DNA from: Desulforhopalus sp.
GTDB lineage: Bacteria; Desulfobacterota; Desulfobulbia; Desulfobulbales; Desulfocapsaceae
Direction of reading: 5' to 3'
Assembly (NCBI GenBank): GCA_030247675.1
Contig: JAOTRX010000002.1
Location: 1,302,001-1,366,000, forward strand
Length of the DNA: 64,000 nucleotides
The translations under genes and the position numbers were made by a program. Numbering within the stretch: the stretch's first letter is position 1; each line of letters begins with the position of its first letter. This document shows, piece after piece, positions 55,730 through 64,000 of this stretch. Below the pieces are notes generated by a model that saw nothing but the letters and a program-made list of their open reading frames with translations, was not told the origin of the DNA and made no database searches.

Positions 55730-57160
55730 TCAGGACGATTCCCGGCAGAGATCTCCGGCAATCCGCCCCAGCGACTCGACCGCCCAGCGGTTTTCCTCCG
55801 ACCAGAAGGCGCCATTGAGGCGCAGGCAGTTGCGGTATTTATCCCTTGTCGAAAAGATCCGGCCAGGGGCGATAACGATCTTTTCGGCCTCGGCCCGGCT
55901 GTAGAGGGCGACGGTATCGACCTCCCCCGGCAGTTCGAGCCACAGCACAAAGCCCCCGGCCGGCCTGGTGACTCTGGTGCCGGCGGGGAAATACCTGCCG
56001 ATGGCGTCGGCCATCCGCGCCAGCTTGGTGGCATAGGCCTTGCGGATGCGGCGCAGATGGTGGGCATAGCCGCCATCGGCCAGAAAGTCGGCGATGGCCA
56101 GTTGGGTAGGGCTGACACAGGCGATATTGATAACAAGTTTCAGCCGATGGATCGCCTCCAGATACCTGCCCGGGGCAATCCAGCCAACCCGGTAGCCGGG
56201 GGCCAGGGTCTTGGAAAAGGATGAGCAGAGGAGGATATTGCCGTCCCGGTCCCAGGCCTTGGCGACGCTTGGCCGCTCATCGTTGAAAGAGAGATCGCCG
56301 TTGATATCGTCTTCGATCAGTGGCACCCTCGCCTCGGCCAGCATCATCGCCAGCTGCCGTTTTTTGTCGTCGCTCAGGCTGCTTCCCAAGGGGTTGTCGA
56401 AATTGGAGATGACCATGCAGCAGGCAATGGTATTGGTGCGCAGGGCCTGGCGCAGGGATTCGAGATGCAGGCCCTCGGTGGGCGAGTTGGGGATCTCAAT
56501 GACCCGGAGACCCAGGAGCTGGAGCATCTGGACAAAATTGAAATAGATCGGCGAACCGATGGCCACGGTATCGCCCGGTTTGCACAGAACCTGCAGGGCT
56601 AAAAAAACCGCCTCGGCCGCGCCGTTGGTGATAATCAGCTCGTCGGGATTGAGGGTGCAACCCGCCTTGAGCATCCAGCGCGCGATCTGGTTGCGCAACC
56701 GTTTGTGGCCGGGTGAGGTGGCGTACCCGGCGCTTTCCCCCGGATGATTGCGGCAGGCCACCGACAAAATCCGCCCGAGCTTCTGCGCCGGAATGAGCTG
56801 CGGATCGGGTATCGCCGCGCCGAATTGCACCTTCCGGCTGTCGACCATATCCTGCAGCAGCCGCGCCACCAGGGTGCCGGAGTTGATCTCCTGGGGCTCG
56901 ATGCCTTCGGGGGTGATGGTCGGTTCCCTGGGCAGCTCCAGGGGCCTTGGGCAAATATAGTAGCCCGATTGTGGCCGGGCCTCGATCAGGCACCGGTCTT
57001 CCAGGTAGCTGTAGGCCACCTTGACCGTGTTGATACTGACCTGGGCCTGCCTGCTCATCTCGCGGATCGACGGCAGGCGGTCACCGATTTTAAAGGTTCC
57101 ACCGGCGACGAGGGTGGTTATCCTGTTGGCAACTTCGCGGTAGAGGGGTGTTTTTTCCAT
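55730..57160 (-). CDS. MocR-type (GntR-aminotransferase) transcriptional regulator
   Basis: 476 residues. N-terminal GntR winged helix (YREVANRITTLVAGGTFKIGDRLPSIREMSRQ, then VSINTVKVAYSYLEDRCLIE), a linker, and a fold type I aminotransferase domain with ISNFDNPLGSSLS and the PLP Lys in SSFSKTLAPGYRVGW. MocR proteins bind PLP or a PLP adduct and regulate PLP, amino-acid or transporter genes. The gene immediately downstream is a PLP enzyme, a typical arrangement. Divergent from uvdE. Confidence 0.92.
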   Translation of the reverse strand: MEKTPLYREVANRITTLVAGGTFKIGDRLPSIREMSRQAQVSINTVKVAYSYLEDRCLIEARPQSGYYICPRPLELPREPTITPEGIEPQEINSGTLVARLLQDMVDSRKVQFGAAIPDPQLIPAQKLGRILSVACRNHPGESAGYATSPGHKRLRNQIARWMLKAGCTLNPDELIITNGAAEAVFLALQVLCKPGDTVAIGSPIYFNFVQMLQLLGLRVIEIPNSPTEGLHLESLRQALRTNTIACCMVISNFDNPLGSSLSDDKKRQLAMMLAEARVPLIEDDINGDLSFNDERPSVAKAWDRDGNILLCSSFSKTLAPGYRVGWIAPGRYLEAIHRLKLVINIACVSPTQLAIADFLADGGYAHHLRRIRKAYATKLARMADAIGRYFPAGTRVTRPAGGFVLWLELPGEVDTVALYSRAEAEKIVIAPGRIFSTRDKYRNCLRLNGAFWSEENRWAVESLGRIAGDLCRESS

Positions 57161-57385
57161 GGCTTTGGCCTATTGTTAAAGTATTGATGGGATTGTAGCC
57201 GTTTCCCGAGAAAACAACAGACACAATACCATGAACAGAATTAGGGCACAGTGTTAATTGATTAGATTTTAGATGGACACAGATTGTCGCTCGTTGGCTG
57301 GGCGGGGAAGTTGGAGCAGGGTCAAGGCACAATCCGCTGTGAAAAAGGCTGTACCTTGTGCAAAGAGAGAAAGAGGAGAGGTTCC

Positions 57386-58294
57386 ATGCGTTTTGGTTTG
57401 TGCTGCCTGTTTAAAGAGGAAAAGATAGCCTTTCGGACCACCACCGCCAAGGTTCTTTCGGCGATGCCGCGCGACGCCCAGCTGGACAAGCTGTCAGCCA
57501 TCTGCTGCGACAATGCCCGGAGCCTGTTGCTGGCGGTGCAGACTGTCCATCGCCTGGGAATCGGCGCCTTTCGCATTATGTCACCGCTCTTTCCGCGGAT
57601 GACCCATCCCGAGGTCGGCTATGGGCTGGGCGATCTCCCAGGTGGCGAGGTCATTGGTGGTCTGCTCCGGGAAACCCGTGATTTTGCCCGTACCCATGAC
57701 ATTCGCCTGAGTTTTCATCCCGATCAGTTTGTCGTCCTGTCATCACCACATCCGGCGGTGGTTGGCAATTCCGTCCGCGAACTGGAGTATCAGGGTTGGC
57801 TGGCGGAGGCGGTGGGGGCCGATGTCATCAACCTCCATGCCGGTGGTGTCTACGGCGACAAACCGGCAGCCCTTGTCCGGTTTTGCCGAATATTTGCTGA
57901 GTTGCCGGAAAGCGTCCGCAGCCGACTGACTCTCGAAAACGACGACGGCAGCTATACCCCGGCCGACCTGCTGCCGGTATGTCAGCAGCTGGCCATTCCC
58001 CTGGTGTACGACGTTCACCACCACCGCTGCAATCCTGACGGATTGACGATCGAGGAGGCAACCAGGCTGGCCGGGGCGACCTGGCAGGTGTTGGGGCGGG
58101 AGCAATATTGCCATCTGTCATCGCCGCGTGCCGGTTGGGGCGGCGGCGACCCCAAGCCGCACGCCGATTATATCGATCCGGTGGATATCCCGTCATGCTG
58201 GGAGGGGCGGCAAATGACTGTTGATATCGAGGCGAAGGCCAAGGAGCTGGCGGTTATCCGTCTGCTGCAAATGGCCGGGCAAGGGAGTCATTGA
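57386..58294 (+). CDS. uvsE: UV damage endonuclease
   Basis: Nicks DNA 5' to UV photoproducts and some other lesions. 302 residues, TIM barrel with metal ligands expected in FHPDQFVVLSS, VINLHAGGVYGDK, LTLENDDGSYTP and VYDVHHHRCNP. The ATG at 57386 has AGAGGAGAGG just upstream. The last 10 residues (after VIRL) differ from those encoded by a 45-bp duplicated copy of its 3' end at 60126, so its C-terminus may have been rewritten by a rearrangement. Its stop overlaps the next start (TGATG). Confidence 0.92.
   Translation: MRFGLCCLFKEEKIAFRTTTAKVLSAMPRDAQLDKLSAICCDNARSLLLAVQTVHRLGIGAFRIMSPLFPRMTHPEVGYGLGDLPGGEVIGGLLRETRDFARTHDIRLSFHPDQFVVLSSPHPAVVGNSVRELEYQGWLAEAVGADVINLHAGGVYGDKPAALVRFCRIFAELPESVRSRLTLENDDGSYTPADLLPVCQQLAIPLVYDVHHHRCNPDGLTIEEATRLAGATWQVLGREQYCHLSSPRAGWGGGDPKPHADYIDPVDIPSCWEGRQMTVDIEAKAKELAVIRLLQMAGQGSH
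58220..58264 (+). repeat. 45-bp direct repeat, copy A (inside uvsE)
   Basis: Exact match to 60126-60170. Lies in frame in uvsE and encodes VDIEAKAKELAVIRL. The two copies are 1906 bp apart and bracket the DUF1499 gene, a noncoding structured region and the DUF4352-like gene. Confidence 0.95.
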
Positions 58295-58746
58295 TGCGAC
58301 AAAACCTGCGGAGGATCATTGTTATGGGCATATTAAGCAGCATCCTAACGGCCTGTGCCGGAGAAAGGCCCGGCGATCTGGGGGTACGAAACGGCCAATT
58401 CAAGGAATGTCCCGGCTCGCCAAACTGTGTGTCGAGCCAGGCGGCGGACGAGGCGCACCGCATCACGCCCCTCCTCTTCACTGATACGGCAGAACAGGCC
58501 CTTGCTCGCCTGCGCAAAACCCTTGCCGGGCGGCCCGATACCACCATAATTGCCGAAGACCCGGGCTATCTGCGCGTTGAGTTCCGCACCACTCTTTTTG
58601 TCGATGATGGTGAATTCTTCGTGGATCCGGAGCAGCGGCAGATTCATGTCCGCTCCGCCTCTCGTCTCGGCTATTCCGACCTGGGCAAAAACCGCAGCCG
58701 GATGGAGGAAGTTCGTCGCCAGTTTGCCGAGTCCGCCGCCAGATAG
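58294..58746 (+). CDS. DUF1499 lipoprotein
   Basis: 150 residues with a lipobox (SSILTAC). The rest matches DUF1499: CPGSPNCVSSQA near the start, ALARLRKTLAG, YLRVEFRTTLFVDDGEFFVDPEQRQIHVRSASRLGYSDLGKNRSRMEEVR at the end. Function of the family is unknown. Overlaps the uvsE stop by one base (TGATG), implying translational coupling. Confidence 0.88.
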   Translation: MRQNLRRIIVMGILSSILTACAGERPGDLGVRNGQFKECPGSPNCVSSQAADEAHRITPLLFTDTAEQALARLRKTLAGRPDTTIIAEDPGYLRVEFRTTLFVDDGEFFVDPEQRQIHVRSASRLGYSDLGKNRSRMEEVRRQFAESAAR

Positions 58747-59409
58747 GGGCTGACTGAGGCGGGCAGGGCGCGAATTGTATCTTAGTTGAAGAGCTTGGTG
58801 GGTCAACAGGCCCAGCCCTCGCTAATTTTGCCTCAGTCTGTACTACGTTCTGTGGTTTCCCTTTGAACCTGGCATAGAATCCCGTAAAGCCATATCCTTA
58901 CTAAGGATATTCCTGGTACTTTATGCAAAAATTCCGATAGAAAGAAATCCATTAAGGTATGTGGAATGTAGCAGGCCGACAATCCCAAAGGCTTTAATGG
59001 TATCTTGCAAGCTCAACCAATAGAGCGGTCAAGAAGTGTAATCATGATGCTTCCTTAGGGCGGATGTCCTTACAATTGAAACTCTATACGGCATCTATTG
59101 GTGTAGGGATGAGATAATCACTTGAAGTGATAATTTTGTGGAAATCTAATGTGTTGAGAAATAAATCTTGACAGGAAACACTGGAGCTGGAAGAACATTG
59201 GGAGGGAAGAAAACTGACTGGACAACGCCGACTGCCTTGGTTGGCAGTGTGGATAGGCGGTTTGAATATTCACTTGTTAGCCCTGGCGGGTATCACGATG
59301 CCAACAAGGGTACTACCAAAGGGGGTATTTATGAGCTTATCTAATTAGAATGACATGAAGATTGAGATTGAGCAGGAAGACTCCACTTTTGCACCATCGA
59401 GGAAGAAAC
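58747..59409. other. 660-bp AT-rich region with palindromes and no gene
   Basis: No convincing coding frame. Several perfect hairpins: ATATCCTTA-C-TAAGGATAT (58892-58910), ATCACTT-G-AAGTGAT (59117-59131) and ACTGCC-TTGGTT-GGCAGT (59232-59249). Base composition differs from the flanking GC-rich genes. Could be a decayed mobile element or a structured RNA; I did not find a reverse transcriptase or a recognisable group II intron domain V. Confidence 0.4.
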
Positions 59410-60069
59410 ATGAGAAGAGTGATTATGACTATGGCACTGATTGTCCTCATTAATTGCCAAGGATGTGACAATAGTGCACCATTAAAAACCCGCATAACAG
59501 AGTTAGAGTCTACGGTTTCAGCACAAGCTGCAAAACTTTCAGAGTTAAAGGCAACGGTTTCTGAACAAGCTGCAGAACTTAAGCAATACAAAGAAAGAGA
59601 GCGACAAAGAGAAGCGGGGAGTTCCTCAACACCAACAGGTGTGGCTTATTCCGACCAGCGTGGAGCTATAACAGTCGAGATTCTAAAAATACTTACTGGA
59701 AACCAAATTGTTGCCAAAGCCAAGATGCATGCACATCAGCTATCTGGATTTCACGAACAAGGCAAAGAATTAATTTACTTTGAAGTCAGAATTACTAATA
59801 ACAAGTTCAATGGAGAACTATCACTAAACCAATATCAATTTAATTTAGAGTCAGACAAAGGGGAAATATTTTCAAATGAGCAGACCCGCGACTACATGCG
59901 AGGAAATATTCATCAAGGTAGGTCCGCCACAGGTGGTATTGCCTTTGCAGTTTACCCGAATAGTAAGCCAAAGTGGCTTAGATACAATACCGGTCTAAAA
60001 GATGGTTACGGAATCATGTTGGAGGCTGTTTCACCTGACCTACAACAAATAGTTGTAAATTCCAAATAG
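59410..60069 (+). CDS. DUF4352-like lipoprotein with coiled coil
   Basis: 219 residues. Signal sequence with a Cys near IVLINCQGC (lipobox approximate), a heptad-rich coiled coil (LESTVSAQAAKLSEL ... ELKQYKERERQ), then a beta-rich domain resembling DUF4352: ELIYFEVRITNNKFNGELSLNQYQFNLESDKGEIF. Envelope protein of unknown role. GAGGAAG precedes the ATG at 59410. Bases 59437-60009 are repeated exactly at 63428-64000. Confidence 0.7.
   Translation: MRRVIMTMALIVLINCQGCDNSAPLKTRITELESTVSAQAAKLSELKATVSEQAAELKQYKERERQREAGSSSTPTGVAYSDQRGAITVEILKILTGNQIVAKAKMHAHQLSGFHEQGKELIYFEVRITNNKFNGELSLNQYQFNLESDKGEIFSNEQTRDYMRGNIHQGRSATGGIAFAVYPNSKPKWLRYNTGLKDGYGIMLEAVSPDLQQIVVNSK
59437..60009 (+). repeat. 573-bp exact direct duplication, copy A
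   Basis: Identical base for base, as far as I could compare by eye, with 63428-64000, where the window ends. The match begins at codon 10 of the DUF4352-like gene and may continue beyond the right edge. Confidence 0.92.
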
Positions 60070-60125
60070 AGTAAGGTGAATGACGCATTGTCCTAGAGAT
60101 ATAAGGTTTGAATCTGAATTCACCC

Positions 60126-60170
60126 GTTGATATCGAGGCGAAGGCCAAGGAGCTGGCGGTTATCCGTCTG
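60126..60170 (+). repeat. 45-bp direct repeat, copy B (orphan uvsE 3' end)
   Basis: Exact copy of 58220-58264. Followed in the same frame by WELDKQRGR and a stop, so this looks like a detached C-terminal end of a UV endonuclease gene, without any start. Confidence 0.92.
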
Positions 60171-60211
60171 TGGGAATTGGACAAACAAAGAGGCAGGTGA
60201 TTGGTCTGAAA

Positions 60212-60249
60212 GTGTATAAAAAGCCATACAATTATATGGTAAAATACAC
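60212..60249. promoter_or_regulatory. Nested palindrome upstream of brnT, probable BrnA operator
   Basis: GTGTAT-N6-CCATA-N6-TATGG-N4-ATACAC: two inverted repeats, one inside the other, ending 22 bp before the brnT start. BrnTA operons are autoregulated by the ribbon-helix-helix antitoxin BrnA, so this is the natural operator candidate. Confidence 0.5.
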
Positions 60250-60271
60250 CTTATTGTGCTAAATTCAATTT

Positions 60272-60559
60272 ATGAAGAAAATACGGTTTGAGTGGGACGA
60301 AAATAAGGATGCTGAAAACCAGAAGAAACATGGAATACGGTTTTCTTTGGCACAGTATGCCTTCGCCGATCCCAGCCGTGTCATAGCCGAAGACCTCGCT
60401 CATAGTGAAACTGAAAACCGCTACTTTTGTTTCGGCGAGGTCGAGGGTGGCGTTCTCACTGTCCGGTTTACCTATCGCGGCAGTGTTATTCGAATCATTG
60501 GCGCCGGTTACTGGCGAAAGGGCAAGGCAATTTATGAGCGCGAAAATCAAATACACTAA
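60272..60559 (+). CDS. brnT: BrnT-family toxin
   Basis: 95 residues starting MKKIRFEWDENKDAENQKKHGI, the standard BrnT opening, followed by FSLAQYAFADPSR and RIIGAGYWRKGKAIYE. BrnT is a RelE-fold ribonuclease-type toxin that slows translation. Overlaps the antitoxin gene by 26 bp, the usual toxin-first order of brnTA. Located in a rearranged accessory region, consistent with horizontal movement. Confidence 0.93.
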   Translation: MKKIRFEWDENKDAENQKKHGIRFSLAQYAFADPSRVIAEDLAHSETENRYFCFGEVEGGVLTVRFTYRGSVIRIIGAGYWRKGKAIYERENQIH

Positions 60560-60767
60560 TGAACCTGTTGATGCCAAGGTCATTCGAGACTTTCTCCCTC
60601 GGCCTGAAGAACTTGCTTTCAAAGAAGAAGGGGTGAAAGTTACCATTGCTCTCAGCAAAAGGAGTGTTGAGTTCTTTAAAGCTGAGGCAACCAAACACCA
60701 TACTCAATATCAGCGCATGATCCGCAGGCTTATCGATACCTATGTGGAAACTTACGACAAACCTTAA
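60534..60767 (+). CDS. brnA: BrnA-family antitoxin
   Basis: 77 residues. The ATG at 60534 lies inside brnT and gives a protein with the BrnA C-terminal ribbon-helix-helix DNA-binding core (VKVTIALSKRSVEFFKAEATKHHTQYQRMIRRLIDTYV). It neutralises BrnT and should repress the operon through the palindrome at 60212-60249. The longer frame from 60405 is out of context. Confidence 0.9.
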   Translation: MSAKIKYTNEPVDAKVIRDFLPRPEELAFKEEGVKVTIALSKRSVEFFKAEATKHHTQYQRMIRRLIDTYVETYDKP

Positions 60768-60804
60768 GAAATTATGAGATTGGCAAGTTTTGGAATTGGG
60801 ACTT

Positions 60805-60863
60805 ATATGTGGGGCCAGGTAAGAGGAGGGAGATGCCCACAAAGTGAGCCTGACCCCACATAT
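60805..60863. repeat. REP-like imperfect palindrome
   Basis: ATATGTGGGGCCAGG (60805-60819) pairs with CCTGACCCCACATAT (60849-60863), 14 of 15 positions, around 29 bases. The GGGG(T/C)CAGG motif resembles palindromes linked to Y1/RAYT transposases in many bacteria. Lies in the 440-bp gap between brnA and the chemoreceptor; the rest of the gap (60864-61209) shows no gene. Confidence 0.6.
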
Positions 60864-61209
60864 GTACACTGAGTCGTGCTTTGCGTATTGGATCAGTATA
60901 GAAATCAACATCCTTTTGCAAAAATCTCCGTTATTATACCTTCCTGCAATACAGATACATCCTCCATTGCCTCATTTTTTTCGCGTCAGCAATTTGACAT
61001 CTGCAAGGTCCCGTTGATACTATAAAAATTAGTGAACGTGCAAATATTGAAAGCGAGGAGATCACAGCCGAAAGCCATGCGTGCCAAAAATCGCGTAAAA
61101 ACCGAGTGGTGTTTTGCCAAGGCTATCCGGCGTAACGATTGTGGCATATTGTTTTGCTCTTTCTAAACGACACTTTTTTGTCCCTTAATATATTTTCTGT
61201 GGAGCTGCT

Positions 61210-63153
61210 ATGAAACTAAAAATAACTGGAAAGATTTTAGCCATGTCTGTGTTTTCCGTGATTTTAACGAGTGTCGGCATCTATCTGACCGCCCGACACT
61301 ACACGAATGCGGCATTTGACAATGAAGCAAATCTTGCCATTTTTTCAGCGCAAAAAGTAGTCAGCAACTATATCGAGGGACTGAAAGACAAATATCTGCA
61401 GGAGGCCGCCCTGGTAGCAGCCAATAAAAATGTGGTTGATGCTGTTGCCGCAAAAAATAGCTCTTCACTGAAACCTATTATTGTCGATGCCATGAAGATC
61501 AGCGGCTCGCATTTCATTACCGTGTCTGATGAAAAAGGAGTGGTTATTGCCCGTTCGCATTCTGACAAGGTTGGCGACAGCGTGACTGATCAGGCAAATG
61601 TCGTAAAAGCTCTCGCCGGCGAAACCAACGTCGGTGTGGAACCGGGGACTGTGGTGAAATTTTCCCTTCGCGCCGGGTGCCCGGTCCGTGTCGACGGCAA
61701 GATTGTCGGCGTCGTCACCTTGGGGATTTCTTTGTCCGACATGGATTTTGTCGATAAAATCAAAGCGTTCACCGACCTTGAAAACACAATTTTTGAAAAA
61801 GAGACGCGAATTTCAACAACTATTGTCAAGGAAGGCAAACGGGCAATAGGCACCAAAATGGACAATCCAAAAGTTATTGAGAAGGTTTTGAATAAGGGCG
61901 AGATATTTTTATCCACCAATGTCATTCTCGGCAAATCTTTTCAGACCGCCTATTGGCCGATAAAGGATCCCAATGGCAAAATTTCCGGCATGTACTTCAT
62001 TGGTAAACCACTTGAGGTGATCGAATCGGCCAAACAAAAGGTCGCCATAGCCATCCTCACCGTCACGGTAGGTCTTGCTTTGATAGTGATCGGCGTTTCG
62101 TTTTTTATCATTCGCGGCATCACCCAGCCCCTTCATAAAATGATCGTTATGATTAAAGATATCGCGCAAGGTGAAGGTGATCTCACCACCCGTCTTACCG
62201 TTGCAAGCTCCGATGAAGTGGGTGAGATGTCGGGCTATTTCAATCAATTTGTCGGAAAAATCCAAGAGATGATGAAAAGCATTGCCGGAAATGTCGATAC
62301 CCTCACTGCATCTTCGGCCGAGCTTGTAAGCGTTTCCGAGAAACTCTCCTCGGCCGCCAGGGATACGGCCGATAAATCGACGTCGGTCGCGGCTGCGGCC
62401 GAGGAAATGGACGCAAACTTCCAATCGGTTTCCGCAGCCATGGAGCAATCGAGCAGCAATATCAACACCATCGCTTCTTCCACCGAAGAGATGACCGCAA
62501 CAGTCGGGGAAATCGCCGAAGGTGCGGAGAAGGCAAGAGTGATTGCCGAAAAAGCGGTTAGACAATCTCAGGCCACCTCGACGAAGATGACTGAACTGGG
62601 AGAGTCGGCCAATAAAATAGGGAAAGTTACCGAGACTATTACCGAAATCTCCGAACAAACCAATCTCCTGGCACTGAACGCCACCATCGAAGCGGCGCGC
62701 GCCGGTGAGGCAGGCAAAGGATTTGCAGTTGTTGCCAACGAGATCAAGGAACTTGCCAGACAGACGGCTGCCGCCACCATCAATATAAAAAATCAAATCG
62801 GGGATATCCAGGCGACGACATCCAGTACTGTCGATGAAATTAAAGAAATATCTTCGGTTATCAATGAAATAAGCGCCGTTATTAACACTATTGCCAGCTC
62901 GGTGGAAGAACAGTCGGCGGCAACCAAAGAGATTGCCGGCAACATTTCCCAGGCTTCACAGGGGGTCGCCGAGGTCAATGAGAATGTGGCACAGAGTACT
63001 GCTGTTGTCGCAGATATAGCTAGAAATGTGAACGACATCAGCAACCAATCGCAACATGTCGGTGAAGGCTCCGGACAGGTACAAAAAAGCGCCAAGAACC
63101 TCTCGGCACTATCTGAACAACTGGATAAGTTGGTCAAGATGTTTAAAATCTGA
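61210..63153 (+). CDS. Methyl-accepting chemotaxis protein with Cache sensor
   Basis: 647 residues. Membrane helix ([20 protein letters not shown]), periplasmic Cache-type domain (about 35-275, with [20 protein letters not shown] and [20 protein letters not shown]), second helix ([24 protein letters not shown]), HAMP, then a long coiled-coil signalling domain with the tip [31 protein letters not shown]. No NWETF-type tether at the C-terminus. No che genes in the window. GGAG lies 8 nt before the ATG. Confidence 0.95.
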   Translation: MKLKITGKILAMSVFSVILTSVGIYLTARHYTNAAFDNEANLAIFSAQKVVSNYIEGLKDKYLQEAALVAANKNVVDAVAAKNSSSLKPIIVDAMKISGSHFITVSDEKGVVIARSHSDKVGDSVTDQANVVKALAGETNVGVEPGTVVKFSLRAGCPVRVDGKIVGVVTLGISLSDMDFVDKIKAFTDLENTIFEKETRISTTIVKEGKRAIGTKMDNPKVIEKVLNKGEIFLSTNVILGKSFQTAYWPIKDPNGKISGMYFIGKPLEVIESAKQKVAIAILTVTVGLALIVIGVSFFIIRGITQPLHKMIVMIKDIAQGEGDLTTRLTVASSDEVGEMSGYFNQFVGKIQEMMKSIAGNVDTLTASSAELVSVSEKLSSAARDTADKSTSVAAAAEEMDANFQSVSAAMEQSSSNINTIASSTEEMTATVGEIAEGAEKARVIAEKAVRQSQATSTKMTELGESANKIGKVTETITEISEQTNLLALNATIEAARAGEAGKGFAVVANEIKELARQTAAATINIKNQIGDIQATTSSTVDEIKEISSVINEISAVINTIASSVEEQSAATKEIAGNISQASQGVAEVNENVAQSTAVVADIARNVNDISNQSQHVGEGSGQVQKSAKNLSALSEQLDKLVKMFKI

Positions 63154-63215
63154 GCCGACGCTTGATTGTAACCTGGATGCAGATTGGGGGTGGAACTGTA
63201 TATACCGGCAAAAGA

Positions 63216-63377
63216 GGGTCAGAGTCAAAGTGCGGCCGGGCAAGGTCGTGTAGTCAAGCGGGCGGGAAACCCGTCCCGGAAGGAGGGCCAGCCACCGTGA
63301 ATTTAATGGGGTAAGAGACGAATTAAAATTTGGAGCCCAAAAAGGGTCAGAAGCCCAAAAAGGTTCAGAGTCAAATT
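63216..63377. repeat. Degenerate GGGTCAGAGTC motifs flanking the duplication
   Basis: GGGTCAGAGTCAAAG (63216-63230), GGGTCAG at 63344 and GGTTCAGAGTCAAATT ending 63377, with the CCGACCCC complement further on near 63412. They look like fragments of IS/REP element ends. The rest of 63154-63427 has no gene. Confidence 0.4.
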
Positions 63378-63427
63378 AAAATCTATTTACTTTCGAAATC
63401 TAAATTCACTCCGACCCCATTTAGTTC

Positions 63428-64000
63428 CTGATTGTCCTCATTAATTGCCAAGGATGTGACAATAGTGCACCATTAAAAACCCGCATAACAGAGTTAGAGT
63501 CTACGGTTTCAGCACAAGCTGCAAAACTTTCAGAGTTAAAGGCAACGGTTTCTGAACAAGCTGCAGAACTTAAGCAATACAAAGAAAGAGAGCGACAAAG
63601 AGAAGCGGGGAGTTCCTCAACACCAACAGGTGTGGCTTATTCCGACCAGCGTGGAGCTATAACAGTCGAGATTCTAAAAATACTTACTGGAAACCAAATT
63701 GTTGCCAAAGCCAAGATGCATGCACATCAGCTATCTGGATTTCACGAACAAGGCAAAGAATTAATTTACTTTGAAGTCAGAATTACTAATAACAAGTTCA
63801 ATGGAGAACTATCACTAAACCAATATCAATTTAATTTAGAGTCAGACAAAGGGGAAATATTTTCAAATGAGCAGACCCGCGACTACATGCGAGGAAATAT
63901 TCATCAAGGTAGGTCCGCCACAGGTGGTATTGCCTTTGCAGTTTACCCGAATAGTAAGCCAAAGTGGCTTAGATACAATACCGGTCTAAAAGATGGTTAC
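63428..64000 (+). pseudogene. 5'-truncated duplicate of the DUF4352-like gene, cut by the window edge
   Basis: Exact copy of 59437-60009. It lacks the start codon, ribosome-binding site and most of the signal sequence of the original; the upstream sequence is unrelated and supplies no obvious replacement start, so it is probably not expressed. Could also be an assembly artefact at a repeat. Confidence 0.8.

Noticed and set aside
58747..59409. Group II intron
   Set aside because: Some stretches have an intron-like look, but no reverse transcriptase and no recognisable domain V were found, so I left it as unassigned.

Overview
The window looks like a chromosome segment of a strictly or mostly anaerobic Desulfobacterota (deltaproteobacterial) relative, most probably in or near Desulfobulbales. 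That placement is inferred from gene content: rubrerythrin, a large multihaem cytochrome c, a DUF362 4Fe-4S protein, a membrane polyferredoxin, a spirochaete/planctomycete/delta (mitochondrial-like) EF-G, and many PAS/GAF hybrid kinases. No rRNA or tRNA gene was recognised that could fix the taxonomy.

Layout. 0.5-3.3 kb: an exported beta-barrel-like protein and a lipoprotein facing each other, then rubrerythrin behind a Fur/PerR-like palindrome. 3.6-9.7 kb: a possible small-protein transcript ending in a terminator, mitochondrial-type EF-G, a small P-loop ATPase, a eukaryote-type HisA, an HDOD protein and a metallo-beta-lactamase-fold hydrolase. 9.8-16.6 kb: a YprB-like exonuclease and DEAD-box helicase pair, ArfB, a trypsin-like protease with a zinc ribbon, an HI0933-type flavoprotein and a SlyD-like PPIase. 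16.7-24.7 kb: two glycosyltransferases and a methyltransferase, a mini zinc ribbon, a PurF-family protein lacking its catalytic cysteine, and CarB. 25-30.8 kb: CvfB, a flavodoxin-fold reductase, a Dabb protein, a hydrolase, a DUF362 ferredoxin, a solute-binding protein and an EamA transporter. 30.8-39.3 kb: a signalling block of a FIST protein and three hybrid histidine kinases. 39.4-49.6 kb: alkaline phosphatase lipoprotein, a FliK-like protein, a DUF4405 membrane protein, a cytochrome with about eight haems, EamA, a B12-type radical SAM protein and a Tim44-like protein. 49.7-58.7 kb: PdxH, RtcB coupled to a chimeric cNMP/AAA+/polyferredoxin membrane protein, a class V aminotransferase with a MocR regulator, UvdE and a DUF1499 lipoprotein. 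58.7-64 kb: an AT-richer, rearranged accessory stretch with direct duplications, a BrnT/BrnA toxin-antitoxin pair, REP-like palindromes and a chemoreceptor.

The most unusual items are: (1) the 881-residue fusion of a cNMP-binding fold, a degenerate sigma-54-activator AAA+ domain and a NosR/NapH-like Fe-S membrane module, four bases upstream of rtcB; (2) the PurF-like enzyme with glycine in place of the nucleophilic cysteine; (3) a eukaryote-type HisA about 0.9 kb downstream of a mitochondrial-type EF-G; (4) a family of 52-bp interspersed hairpin repeats with at least six full copies; (5) an exact 573-bp duplication plus a 45-bp duplication of the uvdE 3' end bounding the accessory region. Start codons were chosen from ribosome-binding sites and family starts, and often differ from the longest open frame.
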